The notes beneath the pieces were generated by a model. The model did not search any database. It was not told where the DNA came from and saw only the letters and a program-made list of their open reading frames with translations. From positions 35,699,385 to 35,763,384 of the forward strand of contig NC_088295.1 of assembly GCF_032854445.1 (NCBI RefSeq): a stretch of 64,000 bases of DNA, read 5' to 3'. The first letter of the stretch is position 1. Every line of letters starts with the position of its first letter. The position numbers and the translations under genes were made by a program. This DNA is from Liolophura sinensis (lineage: Eukaryota; Mollusca; Polyplacophora; Chitonida; Chitonidae). Of the stretch, positions 1 through 11,296 are shown piece by piece.

Positions 1-189
1 ACTCGGTAGGACTCTCATGGATATGTTTCTGGCCGAAGTTAACCTCATTGTAGCCATAGTGACTAAGGCCACATGCACTGAAGTCTACATTATTTCCAGG
101 CCAAGCACTTCAGCCTTCTGACTAGATGGAAAGCACACGGGGAAATCACACTGACCTTAGGCACTCTTTAATAACAAACTCTACATGAC
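1..189. other. Gene-free left edge
   Basis: Unique-looking sequence with no reading frame, splice signal or repeat I can support. Confidence 0.5.
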
Positions 190-770
190 TTTGGTACATC
201 ACCAACTTTATATGGGGCAACAGCACTTCAGTGTTAGTGACTGGGGTCAACTCCCTCTCCATCACAGTGACTTCATGTTGGCATGGAAATCTAAATACCT
301 TGGGACATCACAATGACTGGGGTAACAGCACTTCACTCTAAATGACTAGGGGTCAACTCCCCTAAAATCCATCCCAGTGACTTTTGGTATTCACACTGAA
401 ATCTAAATGAGAGGTGGACATCACCAGAACTGGAGCAATGCAATTTCAGTGTTTATAGTGACAGGTGGAATTACTCTGCCATCAGGGCAACTGTTCTGGT
501 GTTGTAGTGATTTGTAAAGGGTAACTGTACTGTCATCTTAGTAACAGGTGGGAAACTCTACTGTCACCACAGTAACAGGTGGGAAACTGTACTGTCATCT
601 GGACGGGGCTTGGGAACAGTACAATCATTTTAGTAACCGAATGAAACTGCACTGTCATCTTAGTAACAGTTTAAAAGAGTACTGTGCTGTCTTTTAAGTA
701 ACAGTGGGACACAGCAAAGTCATCTTAGCAACAGAGGGAAACTGCACTGTCATTTTTTGCAGCAGTGCTA
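190..770. repeat. Degenerate tandem array with a 'gtaacaggtgggaaact' theme
   Basis: A loosely periodic stretch. Phrases such as 'gtaacaggtgggaaact' and 'actgtcatctta' recur every 30 to 45 bases between about 530 and 760. The left part (190 to 400) has longer related units built on 'tgactggggtcaactccc' and 'aacagcacttca'. Units are diverged and irregular, so this looks like an old minisatellite. A C homopolymer and a short CA-rich run follow at 789 to 812. No coding potential is convincing. Confidence 0.6.
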
Positions 771-2849
771 TTGTTGTCATATTGTCATCCCCCCCCCCCA
801 CCACACACACCTCTGGTAAACAATAGGTGCCAGCTGTAGTTGTAAATGTAATCTGTAGACAAGAATGTCTGGATTTGAAAATACCCATTAAAGTAATCTC
901 TATAATTCAAAATAATTTACACTTAACAAATGGGATAACACTTTATCGTGGAGGTTTGAAGACATGGCACACATCAACAAGCAATCAAGCAATCACATAT
1001 CTACAAAGTAAAATTAATGACAGCTTGGTTGCCAGAAATAGCCAGACACATCATTACAGTTAAGCAGTGCCGTATAATCAAACTTCACGCCAAATTTGGC
1101 TAATTAGGTTTGACGAACCATTCCAGCTGATGCTGTGCGGACAAGGTGAGTCTAGGTGACAGGGGAGGGGACAGTCCACCAGACAGCATTGACACACTAC
1201 ACATCTGTGTACATGAACAATCTATGAGCACTTACAAATTACGTATTACACAGCTGGGAAGCACAATGACTCATGAGCCTCTCATCAATGTGGTCATTGC
1301 CATTTCAAGTCCGGTTCATCCTGCCTTCCTCTTCAATCATATGCAGAATGCTAACATAACACAGGGTATTTATGAGATAATCTCTCAGTTTTAACTTTAT
1401 AAGCACGCATGATGATGGGTAGTCACTGCTAACAGAGTTTCAAATAAATTCCCGCAGGAACTAAAGCTTACATCTAACTGTACGGCACAAATACACAATA
1501 TATATAAGCGTATAAGCTTCATGCCCAACAATATTAATTAATACCACAGATCAAACATTAAGGTAGAACAATTATCATCCCTATAAGAGATTAATTAATT
1601 TGGTCTACTTCCCAACTTTAACTGAGCTCTCATCAAAGAGATAGTCTCGGCCCAAGTTCATGCAACAAGATTTGAATGTTTGCAGGTCAATCCTTTCTTA
1701 GGTTTCCTCAGAGTGATTGATCTACAACTATCACCTGTTTAATGTTATTTCACTCTATCACTAGTATTTCTAGGTCACTGGCCACATCAAGAACCTTTCA
1801 CTCCAGAGAAATGAGCCGATCACAGGTCATTAATTAGAGGCTTATCAGGGCTTTATGCTTACCATGATGAGCACCACAGAGGTTAATTAGCCAAATCCAG
1901 GTTAAGACATGAAATAAATGTCATTATTACCTTCACGGAACCATGAGAATTGCCAAAGCTGCATTAAATGATCAAAATCCCTCTCCATAATCTAGATTAC
2001 TGAAACCATTTTTTATGTACCAAAATCATCCTTGTCCATTTGAAGCCAGTCACCATAAAATGCCAATGGGAAATAAAATCAAGGTTTGATAAACCCTTGT
2101 CATTACAACATTGGCTTAGTGGTCTATCCTGGATTGATGCAGACGATGCACTATAAAACAGAATCAAAGCATTCATGACAATTCCTAATGACCTGACATT
2201 ATTCTAAAGCTACTGTGTACAGCAATGTCACCAGTCAGAAGCTCACTGCTCTCATTTAACTATAATCAGTGGTAACAGGAAAGTATTACGGGACTTTCTC
2301 ATACGTAGGAATGTCTTGATGAAAGGCTTGAACCTCCCAATAAGGCAGCTGTATAGAGTTTTGTTTACGCCTGTAATCTTATTACCTTATGTACATGTAC
2401 ACTCAAACCTCACCATAACGCCCTTGTTTTTAATGCAACCCTCACTTATCGCCAACCTAAGGACATTGTATAAAAAATCCCTAATGTTATTTACCATAAG
2501 TTACCGCCACCTTTGCTTAACACTATCCTCCAGGATCTTTTCTGGACAAAATGTATTAAAAGCATTAGTTTTGCCCTTGCTGTTCCACCAGCGATGGCCA
2601 CCAGTGATCCTATAAAGCTGGCTTGTATAAAGTATAAGGGTGAACTACGGCACTTGTCACCAACAAACTTTTTGTCACCTATCCTAGTAAGTTTGTTCCA
2701 GGGGGACATGTATCCTCCATTAAGTGTTTGAAATGTAAATAACAGACTGCCTAAGCTACATAAATTTAAGTGCAATCAATCAAGTCTGCCATGTGCGATC
2801 ACCTGTGAAACAACAACAACAAAATGTACATTGAGTGAGTAATTAGTGC
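771..2849. other. Gene-free AT-rich sequence with a homeodomain-site-like cluster
   Basis: No gene was recognised. From about 1,585 to 1,990 several TTAATTA or TTAATTAG cores occur within unique, non-repetitive sequence, a texture that would fit a regulatory element, but only comparison with related genomes could show it. Positions 2,395 to 2,465 carry a weak resemblance to a Tigger/pogo transposon end. The short open frames here have no splice support. Confidence 0.3.
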
Positions 2850-3152
2850 TTGGGGTTTAACATTGTACTTAACAATTTTTCCGTTATATGACGACGAAGG
2901 AGTCTTTAGAGTGCACGACATGTACTTCCTTGTTGCAGAACAGATTTCCAACGCTGTTTCATCTAATGCTGCTTCACTGAGATGACTTACTGAAGGCAAG
3001 TAAGCTGCCCCGCCCGAGCCATTATACTGATACGGGTCAACCAGTCATTGCACTATCCCCTTAATGCTGAACACCACGCAAGGAAGCTCCAACTTCCTCT
3101 TTTAAAGTCTAGGTGTGACTCGACCCAGGATTGATCCTGTATCTACCGCCAA
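2850..3152 (-). repeat. Dispersed repeat family 2, most complete copy
   Basis: The same sequence of phrases recurs at about 42,935, 34,590 and 23,528: an ATGACGACGAAGGAGT-like block, a block around 'attatactgatacgggtcaa', then 'taatgctgaacacc', and at the right end 'gactcgacccaggattgat'. Read on the minus strand, that end contains a GATCAATCC core like a tRNA-type RNA polymerase III B box. The family is therefore probably a tRNA-headed SINE or related composite inserted in minus orientation. The copy is diverged and non-coding. Confidence 0.6.
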
Positions 3153-4231
3153 AATGTACGAACTTTTGCTTTTATGTGTTTGTTTGCATGCTGTGATTTG
3201 GGACAACAAAATGAAAACACAACTCATGGTGCAATCAAAGACATTTTCCAGACAAGCCAAATAACTTGTCAAAAGAAATCATCCACAGGCTGGACCCACA
3301 GGGGGCCGGATTATTTTCTGGTTTACCCGCTCTGACTTTGTGGATTTCACACCTTGGGAGCTACTCCCTCTAGGTGTTCCGTAGCATCCAGCCCGACAGT
3401 ACAAAGACAGAAAACTCTTTTAAATTACTTTGCACAACTTGAAATGGGTAGGCATTTCGCATACAAGCATTTTTCCCTAAAATTTATCTTATCAGTTTAA
3501 AGTCTCGCCACTTACATGAATGCGACACTCACACGTGCCAATACGATAGGTCATGGGTCACCGCACTTGATTGATACCGTGCAGAACTAGTTTACATCAG
3601 CCATTGCTCTTTTTCTTTGTTTTTTTTTTTCCCTCAGGCAGTGTATTCTTTTCAAGCTTATTGAACAGATTTGCTCTTGCAAAAATGTTTTTCCATGTGT
3701 GATGAAAGAACTCTTTAAAATCAGAGATAATAAAGCTTCTGACTGCTACTGAGATGATTGTTGCCAGGTGAAAGCTCAAATGAAATGATCCATTCAATTG
3801 ATTAAAGTGACTTTATTCCAAGGTAAAATAAAATATGTTCAGCTACAACTGTATCCCCTTGGCATCAGTCTTTCGACAGCTTTACATTATAAGATTTTCA
3901 GGGTGAAGATGGTCTACATCTCTGTAATTTGAACTTGAATTTATAATGCGATGTTCAGCCTATGTTTTTGCACTTCAGCACTTGAAACAAAACACTAAAG
4001 TCATGGCTGTATTCTGTGTCCAGATTGTCATATTTGATATTTCTTATGTAATGAAAAATCATAAAGAGGGGTTTAGAACAATTAAAACATGGCATGAATA
4101 CATTATGGATGCCTGTCTTAAGATTTATTATATGTGATATACCTTGTCATTGTAGGCTTACCGCCAAACTTGCTATACTGCCAACGTCGACTGGATAACG
4201 TGGGCGAAAAATAAGGTACCACTGTATTTTA
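3153..4231. other. Gene-free AT-rich spacer
   Basis: No gene was recognised. A segment at about 4,150 to 4,220 ends in 'aaggtaccactgta', which resembles one terminus of a pogo/Tigger-like element, but no matching second terminus was found. Confidence 0.3.
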
Positions 4232-4237
4232 TATTTG

Positions 4238-4495
4238 ACTTGAATGGAGTTACACGCCTTACTCAAGAACATTTCTCTTATGAGACAGCGGCCAGCATTA
4301 TGGCATCAGGAAACTGGACAGAAACCTCGGGAAAACTCACAACCATCCACCAGTTGCAGTAAGATCTTTCCACATACTATCCAAGAGGAAGCCATCAAAA
4401 GCCGAACTTGAACTGAGATTGCATTTGTGAGCGCTGCCTGGGTCATTGTGCTGCGCTAGCATTCTAATCTTTGTGCCACACAGGACCCTTTGTGT
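4238..4495 (-). mobile_element. tRNA-derived SINE (family 1), near full length, diverged
   Basis: Read on the minus strand, the copy runs from a tRNA-like head (at the right) through the 'accaactgg/gagttcaag' region, the conserved centre equivalent to 'gcaacctgcggatggtcgtg', and the 3' tail equivalent to 'gaatattcttgagtacgg' (at the left). Retained forward landmarks are 'actcaagaacatttctctta', 'gacagcggccagcattatgg' and 'gaacttgaactgag'. It matches the well-preserved copy at 36,427 in order and spacing. An overlapping open frame on the minus strand is a by-product of the SINE. Confidence 0.8.
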
Positions 4496-6088
4496 TTGTA
4501 AGTCCATCACAATAATGTCTCTGTTAACTTCTACATGTATATATGCCCTTGTGACCACCCAATCAAAGTTATGATAAATAGGTGAAATTGTTCCACATCC
4601 ATTACCAAAAAATAAGCATTGTAAACCACCTACCCACTTCCCGAGCCTCCACTCCGAGTCTCCTCCTTCCCAGCATCCCTGCTGTCCAGTGGAACTGTGA
4701 AGACAAGCAGAGCAAACCAATGTATAGAACATAAATATCATGATGCAAGAATTAGAGATCATGGGAAAAGCATCATCTAATGTCTAGAAATGGACAATCT
4801 CAGTTAATACATGTTGTAGGCATGATTTGCTGAAACTGAAATAATACCAACTGGAGTGAAGGGCTGACATCTGGCTTGGTAGCTGAGTTGGTAGAGTAGT
4901 GGTTTTCAACACATCCCACATCAAAAGCCTACTTTTACACAAGAAAGTATACACAAGTCTGGATCAAAGCAAACGAAACCAAAATTATGCGTCTGGTTGT
5001 CTTCCACGGGCAGTGCTCCAACCCACCCGGCTCACTATTCAATATAGGCTGTCTGGAATAGGTATTCTTAATGAAACACAACTGACACTTGAAAGCCTCC
5101 CTGGGCTTTGTGGTTGTCTGTGCACAAAGAGCCTGTGAGATTAAGGCAAGAATTAAACTAAACAGAGACAGTATAAAATAGAGGAACACTAATGTGAATC
5201 AGTCATTATCAAGCTGCATTTTCATGGAGTGCAAATGTGCATGCCTGATACATCTTTTTTTCTACAAGGTGTTAACTTGTGATATTACTAGTTTTTGGAC
5301 TGAGGATTTTTTTTTAGATGTGGATGCTGTACAACTTATCTGTAATGACTGTTAAAATTTCTTCACAGGGTTGAAGTGTTATTTTATGTATCAAGTCATA
5401 CAAGTCGTAATCTGGTCTGGCCGCACAGCCTACTGGGCCTGGCCTTATGAGTGGTGCCTTATGAGGATGGGGTTTGAAGCTTGTGACACACAAACAGATG
5501 GAGCAAACCCATCTTGTCACCAGGTTGACAAGAGCTTGAATATTGATCAGTGATTGGACAGCTGGTTAGTAAGCCCCACAGAGGATGCTGGACTCACTGG
5601 TAAGTCCTGCTGGAGCCTCTGACTTTGTTTCGCACCCAAATGATTGAAGGTGCACCAAGTGATGCGGATAATATGGCTAGCCTCATCATCACTGGGCTAT
5701 TGTCCAGCAAATCACCACAGCTCCTTTGTCTGCTCAAACTCCTTTAATCGATCTAGACCACTTAAATGTTTATGTAACCAGACTTCAAGGGACCCCACAA
5801 GAAGTGAAAAGCTTCAGCCCAGAGGCAATCCAATTTTCAGTATGTTAGCAAGTAAATGATGTTTCTAAATGTGAGAAACTTAAGCAAGCTCAAGACTTCC
5901 ATAACATACATGTATCCATCTTACTTGATGACTGAATGCAAACCCATACTTTGATTCACACATACATGTGGATATTATGCTGAAGTGTGTGACAACCCGA
6001 TGACAGCTTAAAAGGATCTTCCAACAGTAGCAGTCTGAGGTTTTATCGACACTCACATATCAGTTCAGCACTCAACTACAATACTTAC
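4496..6088. other. Gene-free spacer
   Basis: Nothing supportable as a gene. A short tRNA-like phrase ('gctgagttggtagagtag') at about 4,883 may be the A-box remnant of a tRNA-derived repeat, but no B box follows at the right distance. Confidence 0.3.
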
Positions 6089-6181
6089 CAAAGCTGTCAT
6101 TTGTCAGTACTGGATTCCTACCATCAATTATTACCAAAGCATAAGGTTTCATCTGGCTCAGTACAAATGGAGAAACAAACA
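6089..6181 (-). CDS. Isolated exon-like block, function unknown
   Basis: On the minus strand a 93-nt block is preceded by a pyrimidine-containing acceptor (TTTTTATTGTCACTCCCAG) and followed by a near-ideal donor (GTAAGTATTG). One frame is open throughout (two leading bases, 30 codons, one trailing base). It reads as a protein-like mixture of hydrophobic and polar residues, including the stretch QMKPYALVIIDGRNPVLTN. I do not recognise a family. Open frames of this size arise by chance at an appreciable rate in this sequence, so the call rests mainly on the two splice signals. Confidence 0.25.
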
Positions 6182-7683
6182 CTGGGAGTGACAATAAAAA
6201 TCTCAACTACGTGTTAAAACTGTCAACTATAGTTTTAGATTCCTTACACCGACCATTCCCCACAAAATCTGGAACCAAGGAAATATTTCACTTTGGTGTG
6301 TGCAAAATGAAAAACAACCTAAATGACAAGACAAAAATACATAATGGCAGACAACAAAGCTGTTGCGCAATCCCGAGATTCCTACAACATATGTCTGCAT
6401 GTTCTGTTATCTTGATGTGTCCACAAAACTATGGCAAGAAATCAGAAAGTTATACACACACACACACATGTGACAGTATGGAATTACAAAAAAATAGCCA
6501 GAACAGTGCATTTAAATTTGAACAACCATGCAATTTAGAGGTTTCACTAAAGTTCCGAACACCCTTGTGGGCCGTAATATCGTCTTGGCCAAGATCATCT
6601 GCAGATAAAAACAAACAACAGAAAAGTGTAATTACTGCACAGGGTCCTCGCTCCTTCCTCCACTTCATACTCTGCATGCTCCCATGTTCACTTTTAGAAA
6701 GATTGATCAAGAATATTTTTTTTTTCAATTTATTGCATTTGACATACATGTACATGTAGCAAATTCCCCGTCACAAACCCATTTTTTGATGGCATACAGA
6801 GAGTCAGAACACAGCTAAAAGCTCAAGAGGTGAACTACCTCAATTAACAAACATGGGACATTTGTACTGGCTTATACATAGCTTCTAAGGTCAATAAATA
6901 ATCAGAACAAGTGTTTTCTCATACATCAAACATGGAGGAGACATTGCTGAACACCGGCCACTACATAACACCATTACAGGGCAGTCTTTAGTGCTGAGCA
7001 AACACTCGCTAGTGACGGACTGAGAGATACACGGGCTCTAATTCTGGCATTTTGTATTGATCAATTCTGCCAGACAACACCTCTACTTTTATTAGGTCTG
7101 CGACACCACCTGGACCAACCTTTCCTCTTCTGCTTCTTGGTAACAAAAAAAGAAAAAAAAAAGGCTTGCAGTAAATCTTCAACATTTTCAGCCTCTTAAG
7201 CACTTTTTTTCAATGGAATTTATGCATGCAGTTATTGTGAAAATGATGCTGAAAATGATATGTTTGTGCCACTAAAGATGCAAGCTTCACAAAACTGTGA
7301 AAATTACTTCTCTCTACCCTACAGTTCTCTCAGAATGTTTCAAAATATTGGTTGCAGTGGTGGTTGAAAAGCTTGAAGAATTTTTGAAGAAATGTACTAT
7401 ACCTTATGTTCAAATTGTGAATGGCACAACTGGCCCCTAATTCCTGCATTTCCTAAAATTACATATAAGCCAGAAACAAATTCAGTGCTTATTTATTACA
7501 ACAAAAGTAAAGGATATGAGGTAACCATGTCCTAACAACACTACGTGTTGGTAACCCTACAACCATAACTGTAACACACCTGTCTATTAGATACCAATAT
7601 ATGTATTTTCTTTGTCCAAGCACCAAATTTCATGGATACACAAGTTTTATTTTAACATTATAATTATCATCATTTTTTTTTTC
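6182..7683. other. Gene-free spacer with a short CA microsatellite
   Basis: A (CA)n run of about 15 bases lies near 6,453. Otherwise AT-rich unique sequence, with no open frame supported by splice signals. Confidence 0.4.
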
Positions 7684-7922
7684 AATTTGATTGGTGCTTT
7701 ATGCCGTACTCAAAAATATTTCACTTATACAAAGGCCATGATTTTATGGTGAGAGGAAACCCGGAAACCCACGACCATACGCAGGTTGCTGGCAGACATT
7801 CCAACATACGGCTGGAGAGGAAACCAGCATGACCTGCACATGAACTTACAGCAATCGCATTGGCGGGAGGCCCCTGGGTCATTGCACCGTGCTGGCGTGC
7901 TAACCCCCTCAGCCACAGAAGC
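7684..7922 (-). mobile_element. tRNA-derived SINE (family 1), near full length
   Basis: Forward landmarks in order: 'tttgattggtgctttatgcc', 'ctcaaaaatatttcacttat', 'ttatggtgagaggaaaccc', 'cgcaggttgctggcagac', 'catgaacttacagcaatcgc', 'cctgggtcattgcaccgtgc' and a head ending 'ccccctcagccacag'. This is the reverse complement of the family-1 SINE with its tRNA-like head on the right. The B-box position is mutated. Short open frames within it are not genes. Confidence 0.85.
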
Positions 7923-8397
7923 TCAAACATCACCATAAGATGATCTTTTTTTGTTGATTGTTGATTCTACAGTCACAATCACAAACAGACAAAATTATGA
8001 GTAGAACCAATAATTAACCTGCTATCTAAAACACAAATACAACGATCCAATGTGGCACAACATAATGAAAGCATTGATATTTCCTGTATTGTGAATCATC
8101 CACATGTCTATAATTCAGATACTACAGATCTCACACATTCTATTGATTTGAATGATGCAGTAATGTCTCTCCTAGTTCATCAACCCATCTGCTCCTCAGA
8201 AACAAACTACATATACCTCACCTAATCCAAACTTACACGTTAAATCTATCTTCTCAACAAACAAGGGTTATGAGAAACCTGACAACTCACCATTAATGGA
8301 TTCTGTTTAAATTTCAGGTTATTTCCATTCATACTGAGCAGGTAATGTCTTCATGGTGTGCACACAGAAAAATCAAGCATAATGTAAAATAAAGCCC
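7923..8397. other. Gene-free spacer
   Basis: AT-rich sequence with no recognisable feature. Confidence 0.4.
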
Positions 8398-9020
8398 AAG
8401 AAGATTCATGAACATATCATGAAAACTTTGACAACGCAAGACCCCAACAAAAAAGCTTACTTCCTAACGGCAAGCTAAAAATGTAAATATCTCTAAATAT
8501 CCAAAATGAGTAAATTCCCAAATCTTCTTTATCATTTCCACCAAGTTTCATAAAAATGATGTGATAACTGTAGGATTATCTGACTCAAATATGAAACCTT
8601 ACCCTGGCCACCAAAACTTAGCACTGGCTAAGATAAACTGTCAAAAACCTGATAATCTGATACAAATACAAAACACCTAATTATTTACTTTATGAAGTTT
8701 TTGTTCCCATTACTTTATGCCCATTGTTCCCACCCAATTTCAGCAAGATGGTGTAAAAACTGTAGCAAAAGCTGACCCAAACGAAAAACCTTACCCTGTC
8801 CTACCATATTAATGGCTTGGATAAAACGGGTAAGTCCAAAACCTGATAATTTGGACAAAAATGCAAACAAAAATGCAAACTAATTTATAATTAAAGTGTG
8901 TATGTCCAAATCATGTTTATCTTTCCCACCAAGTTTCAAAAAGGTGATGTGAAAACTGTGGGACTAGCAGACCCAAACAAAAAAATCTTACACAACTGAC
9001 CCAAACAAACAAGCTATTCA
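8398..9020. repeat. Degenerate tandem array, unit about 190 bp
   Basis: Three related units and a partial one. The anchor phrase 'ccaccaagtttca' (or 'cacccaatttcagca') recurs at about 8,539, 8,731 and 8,925, each time followed by 'gatgtgataactgtaggat'-like sequence, then 'gacccaaacaaaaaacctta'-like sequence, then 'aaaacctgataatctg'-like sequence. Spacing is 186 to 192 bases. A fragment of an earlier unit ('gaccccaacaaaaaagctta') begins the array. Non-coding. Confidence 0.75.
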
Positions 9021-9892
9021 CAATGCTATTCCTCCAATGACAACTGTATACATATTGAAAAAAATAATTCCTGTATATACGCATTGACTTCTTTCAAATG
9101 TAAGCAGACATCAAATAAGGCAGAGTGTGTCTATAAATGAAGGCAGAGTTAATGAGCATGTGTTGCTATGTAGATAAGCATGCAAAGTAATCTGCTGGCA
9201 GGAGGACATTCCTGTACACAAGCTGGTTCTAGGCAACAGCGCCCTACAATCTATCATTCTGCTAGACGCGGGGATTAACTTATGACTATGGACCATCCTG
9301 TCAGATATGGAAATCTGCACGACAATTGGTAAGAAACTGTAATGAGAGGATTCCGGCCAAAGTCCGCCATAAGCAGCAGATTGAATCACACTTGGTGAGG
9401 GTGTGGGGCCTTTAGGACTGGGCGGTGTAATAAAGCAAACCTCTAACAATATTTGAATTTCATATCCCAAGGTTTTCATTTCGAGCGATGAAGAGAATGA
9501 CAAAAGATGGCAGTGTTTTATTAGATCAGGGCGTTGAACTGTGTTAGAAAGCTGTGCCTCTGCCCAAACCCCACTCAATCAGTGAAACAGGAATAGGTAT
9601 TTGTCCAGCTTAGGCAAACCTGATCTTCCCTGAACCAGCGGCATTCGCTCAGGCCAGAGCAGCACAGAGTGGAGTTGGTATTTACATATGTGTCACCCCC
9701 AGACCATGTCAATACCAAGCTATATCCTGATAAAGGACCGTCTTGGCCATCGAAATATGAATTTCGCAGCGTCTCCGTGAGGTGACCCTACCAAAGGGCT
9801 TCACACATCCAACATAGACGGTAATCTAGTCAGTCTAGATTAGGGCGACTAATCGCTACATTACCATCACCACGAGGAATGACCATACATAC
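9021..9892. other. Gene-free, somewhat more GC-rich segment
   Basis: Unique sequence with more CpG than its surroundings (for example near 9,770 to 9,850) and a short inverted repeat built on 'taatctag'/'ctagatta' near 9,823. A 155-codon open frame on the minus strand (9,111 to 9,578) has an unconvincing composition and no clear splice sites. Confidence 0.3.
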
Positions 9893-10007
9893 CAAGTTAC
9901 AGTTACGGCAACCTGGGATTACAATAATAAAGCTGTAACAGTCTTCGTTGAACATGTCAATATTCAAGAGGACAAGGCGTACGTTATATTTGCTGGAAAC
10001 ACGATGC
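9893..10007 (-). CDS. Candidate second exon of an unknown minus-strand gene
   Basis: On the minus strand the acceptor is strong: a long T-rich tract, then CTTTCTTGTATAG just before position 10,007. The block ends at a GTATGT donor (9,892 to 9,887). It begins with the single base needed to complete the codon split at the end of the candidate exon at 10,649 to 10,836, then stays open for 38 codons. The peptide includes NVRLVLLNIDMFNEDC, faintly reminiscent of the middle of a CUB domain, but too short and unsupported to assign. Confidence 0.28.
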
Positions 10008-10648
10008 CTATACAAGAAAGAAAAAATGAAAAATGAAGTTATCTAAGACTGTATTGCTACAACCTGCACATACCTTCATATATTTCCCTATTGACTTTAT
10101 TAACACACAGATCTGCTATGTGGCCATGCCTCTGGGAACCAATCTATACGACAACAGTATTAATTTTCTGCACCACTGAGATTTTGCTTTTCTCATTGGC
10201 TAGACCACTTTATCTACTGTTCCGCTGTCACTGTGCTTGCACATTGTGTATTATATTGTGTGACAAGACAAATAATACAATGGCACCTCAAGGCCCTTAG
10301 CTAATCAGCCAACCTTTTCTCATAATAGACTGCCAATTTACATCTGTCATTAAACTCACTGGTGCCTGTGACCTGACCTAAAACCTAAGACATAACAGTC
10401 TCTTTTCAAGGGGATACACATACATGCACAATATATATACTCCCTCTTTTGAAACATGCATGCCATGTAAATGTATTTTACAAAAAGCTTGCACACTTCA
10501 TTGTATATCTGGGAAAGGTAACAGAATTGAGATACTGAGCTTTCAAATCCCGCATCATCCCCTCAAAGATGTGCTTCCTTGTCCTTCATAAACAGGCTTG
10601 GTCACAACAGATCAAGGCCAGCAAACTTATGTAACTGGAAAGTCTTAC
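10008..10648. other. Gap between the two candidate exons
   Basis: If the two-exon candidate on the minus strand is real, this is its intron (about 640 bp). Otherwise it is plain AT-rich spacer. No repeats were recognised. Confidence 0.3.
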
Positions 10649-10836
10649 CTGAGCAGAGCTAACCAGATGGTTCTTTGCAGGTGAAGTCCAGAGGCTGAAT
10701 ACATTGCAAAGGAATGACCAATGACATCATTATGTAAGATGTTCCAAGATCTCAGAAGGGCACCGTAATATTCCCCAGCCAATTTTTGATCAATGTTATT
10801 CACTTTGGTGTCAGAAGCAATTACGTGTGTCGACAT
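10649..10836 (-). CDS. Candidate first coding exon of an unknown minus-strand gene
   Basis: On the minus strand an ATG at 10,836 to 10,834, immediately preceded by an in-frame TAG, opens 62 codons and ends at a consensus donor (GCTCAG then GTAAGAC), leaving two bases of a split codon. The protein begins MSTHVIASDTKVNNIDQ and has a plausible amphipathic composition. I cannot name a family. Its phase fits the candidate exon at 9,893 to 10,007, giving 101 joined codons. No further exons could be placed confidently, and the ATG context is weak. Confidence 0.3.
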
Positions 10837-11061
10837 CTACATACTTTCACTGAGAACTCACAAACAGAGTGTCAGCAATGACATACAGGTATGATACCAA
10901 TATGCAATCTGGAACTGAATGTGACCTTCAGGTCCATTTGGTGAAAAATAGAAGGTTGGGGCCATATTCAGTGGGAAACATAAAAGAAGTTGATTCCAGC
11001 TCAGTTGTGTGCTTCTTTATTCTTTTCTGAGTGTCACTGTCTCTGTATAGTAGTAATTGTA
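10837..11061. other. Short gene-free spacer
   Basis: No recognisable feature. Confidence 0.4.
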
Positions 11062-11296
11062 CAGCAAAAAATCAACAAGCAAAATGATAGTCAACAACCA
11101 AAACAGTAGTCAACAAGCAAAATAGTGATCAACAAACAAAATGATAGTCAATAAGCAAAACGGCAGTCAACAAGCAAAACAGTAGTCAACAAGCAAAACG
11201 ATAATCAACAAGCAAAACAGTAGTCAACAAGCAAAACGGTAATCAACAAGCAAAACGGTAGCCCATAAGCAAAACAGTGGTCAATAAGCAATGCAT
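11062..11296. repeat. 19-bp minisatellite, about 12 copies
   Basis: The unit is close to 'cagtagtcaacaagcaaaa', with variation mainly in the first six bases (cagtag, cgataa, cggtaa, cggcag). The core 'tcaacaagcaaaa' is well kept in the middle and drifts to 'tcaataagca' or 'cccataagca' at the edges. In places neighbouring units alternate between two variants. No start codon or splice site suggests translation. Confidence 0.92.

Noticed and set aside
190-770. CRISPR-like regular repeats at the left end
   Set aside because: Units are irregular and diverged with no constant spacers, and the genome is eukaryotic.
2395-2465. Tigger/pogo-like terminus ('actcaaacctcaccataacg')
   Set aside because: Only one end is visible and the match is short. 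A second half-match at about 4,205 is not a convincing partner.
4337-4762. 141-codon minus-strand frame
   Set aside because: More than a third is a reverse-complement SINE; the rest has no recognisable domain.
4875-4915. tRNA-like A-box phrase 'gctgagttggtagagtag'
   Set aside because: No B box or cloverleaf follows, so it is not a tRNA gene.
9111-9578. 155-codon minus-strand open frame, the longest in the left region after SINE-derived ones
   Set aside because: Composition is not protein-like, there is no family resemblance, and no acceptor or donor fits the neighbouring candidate exons.
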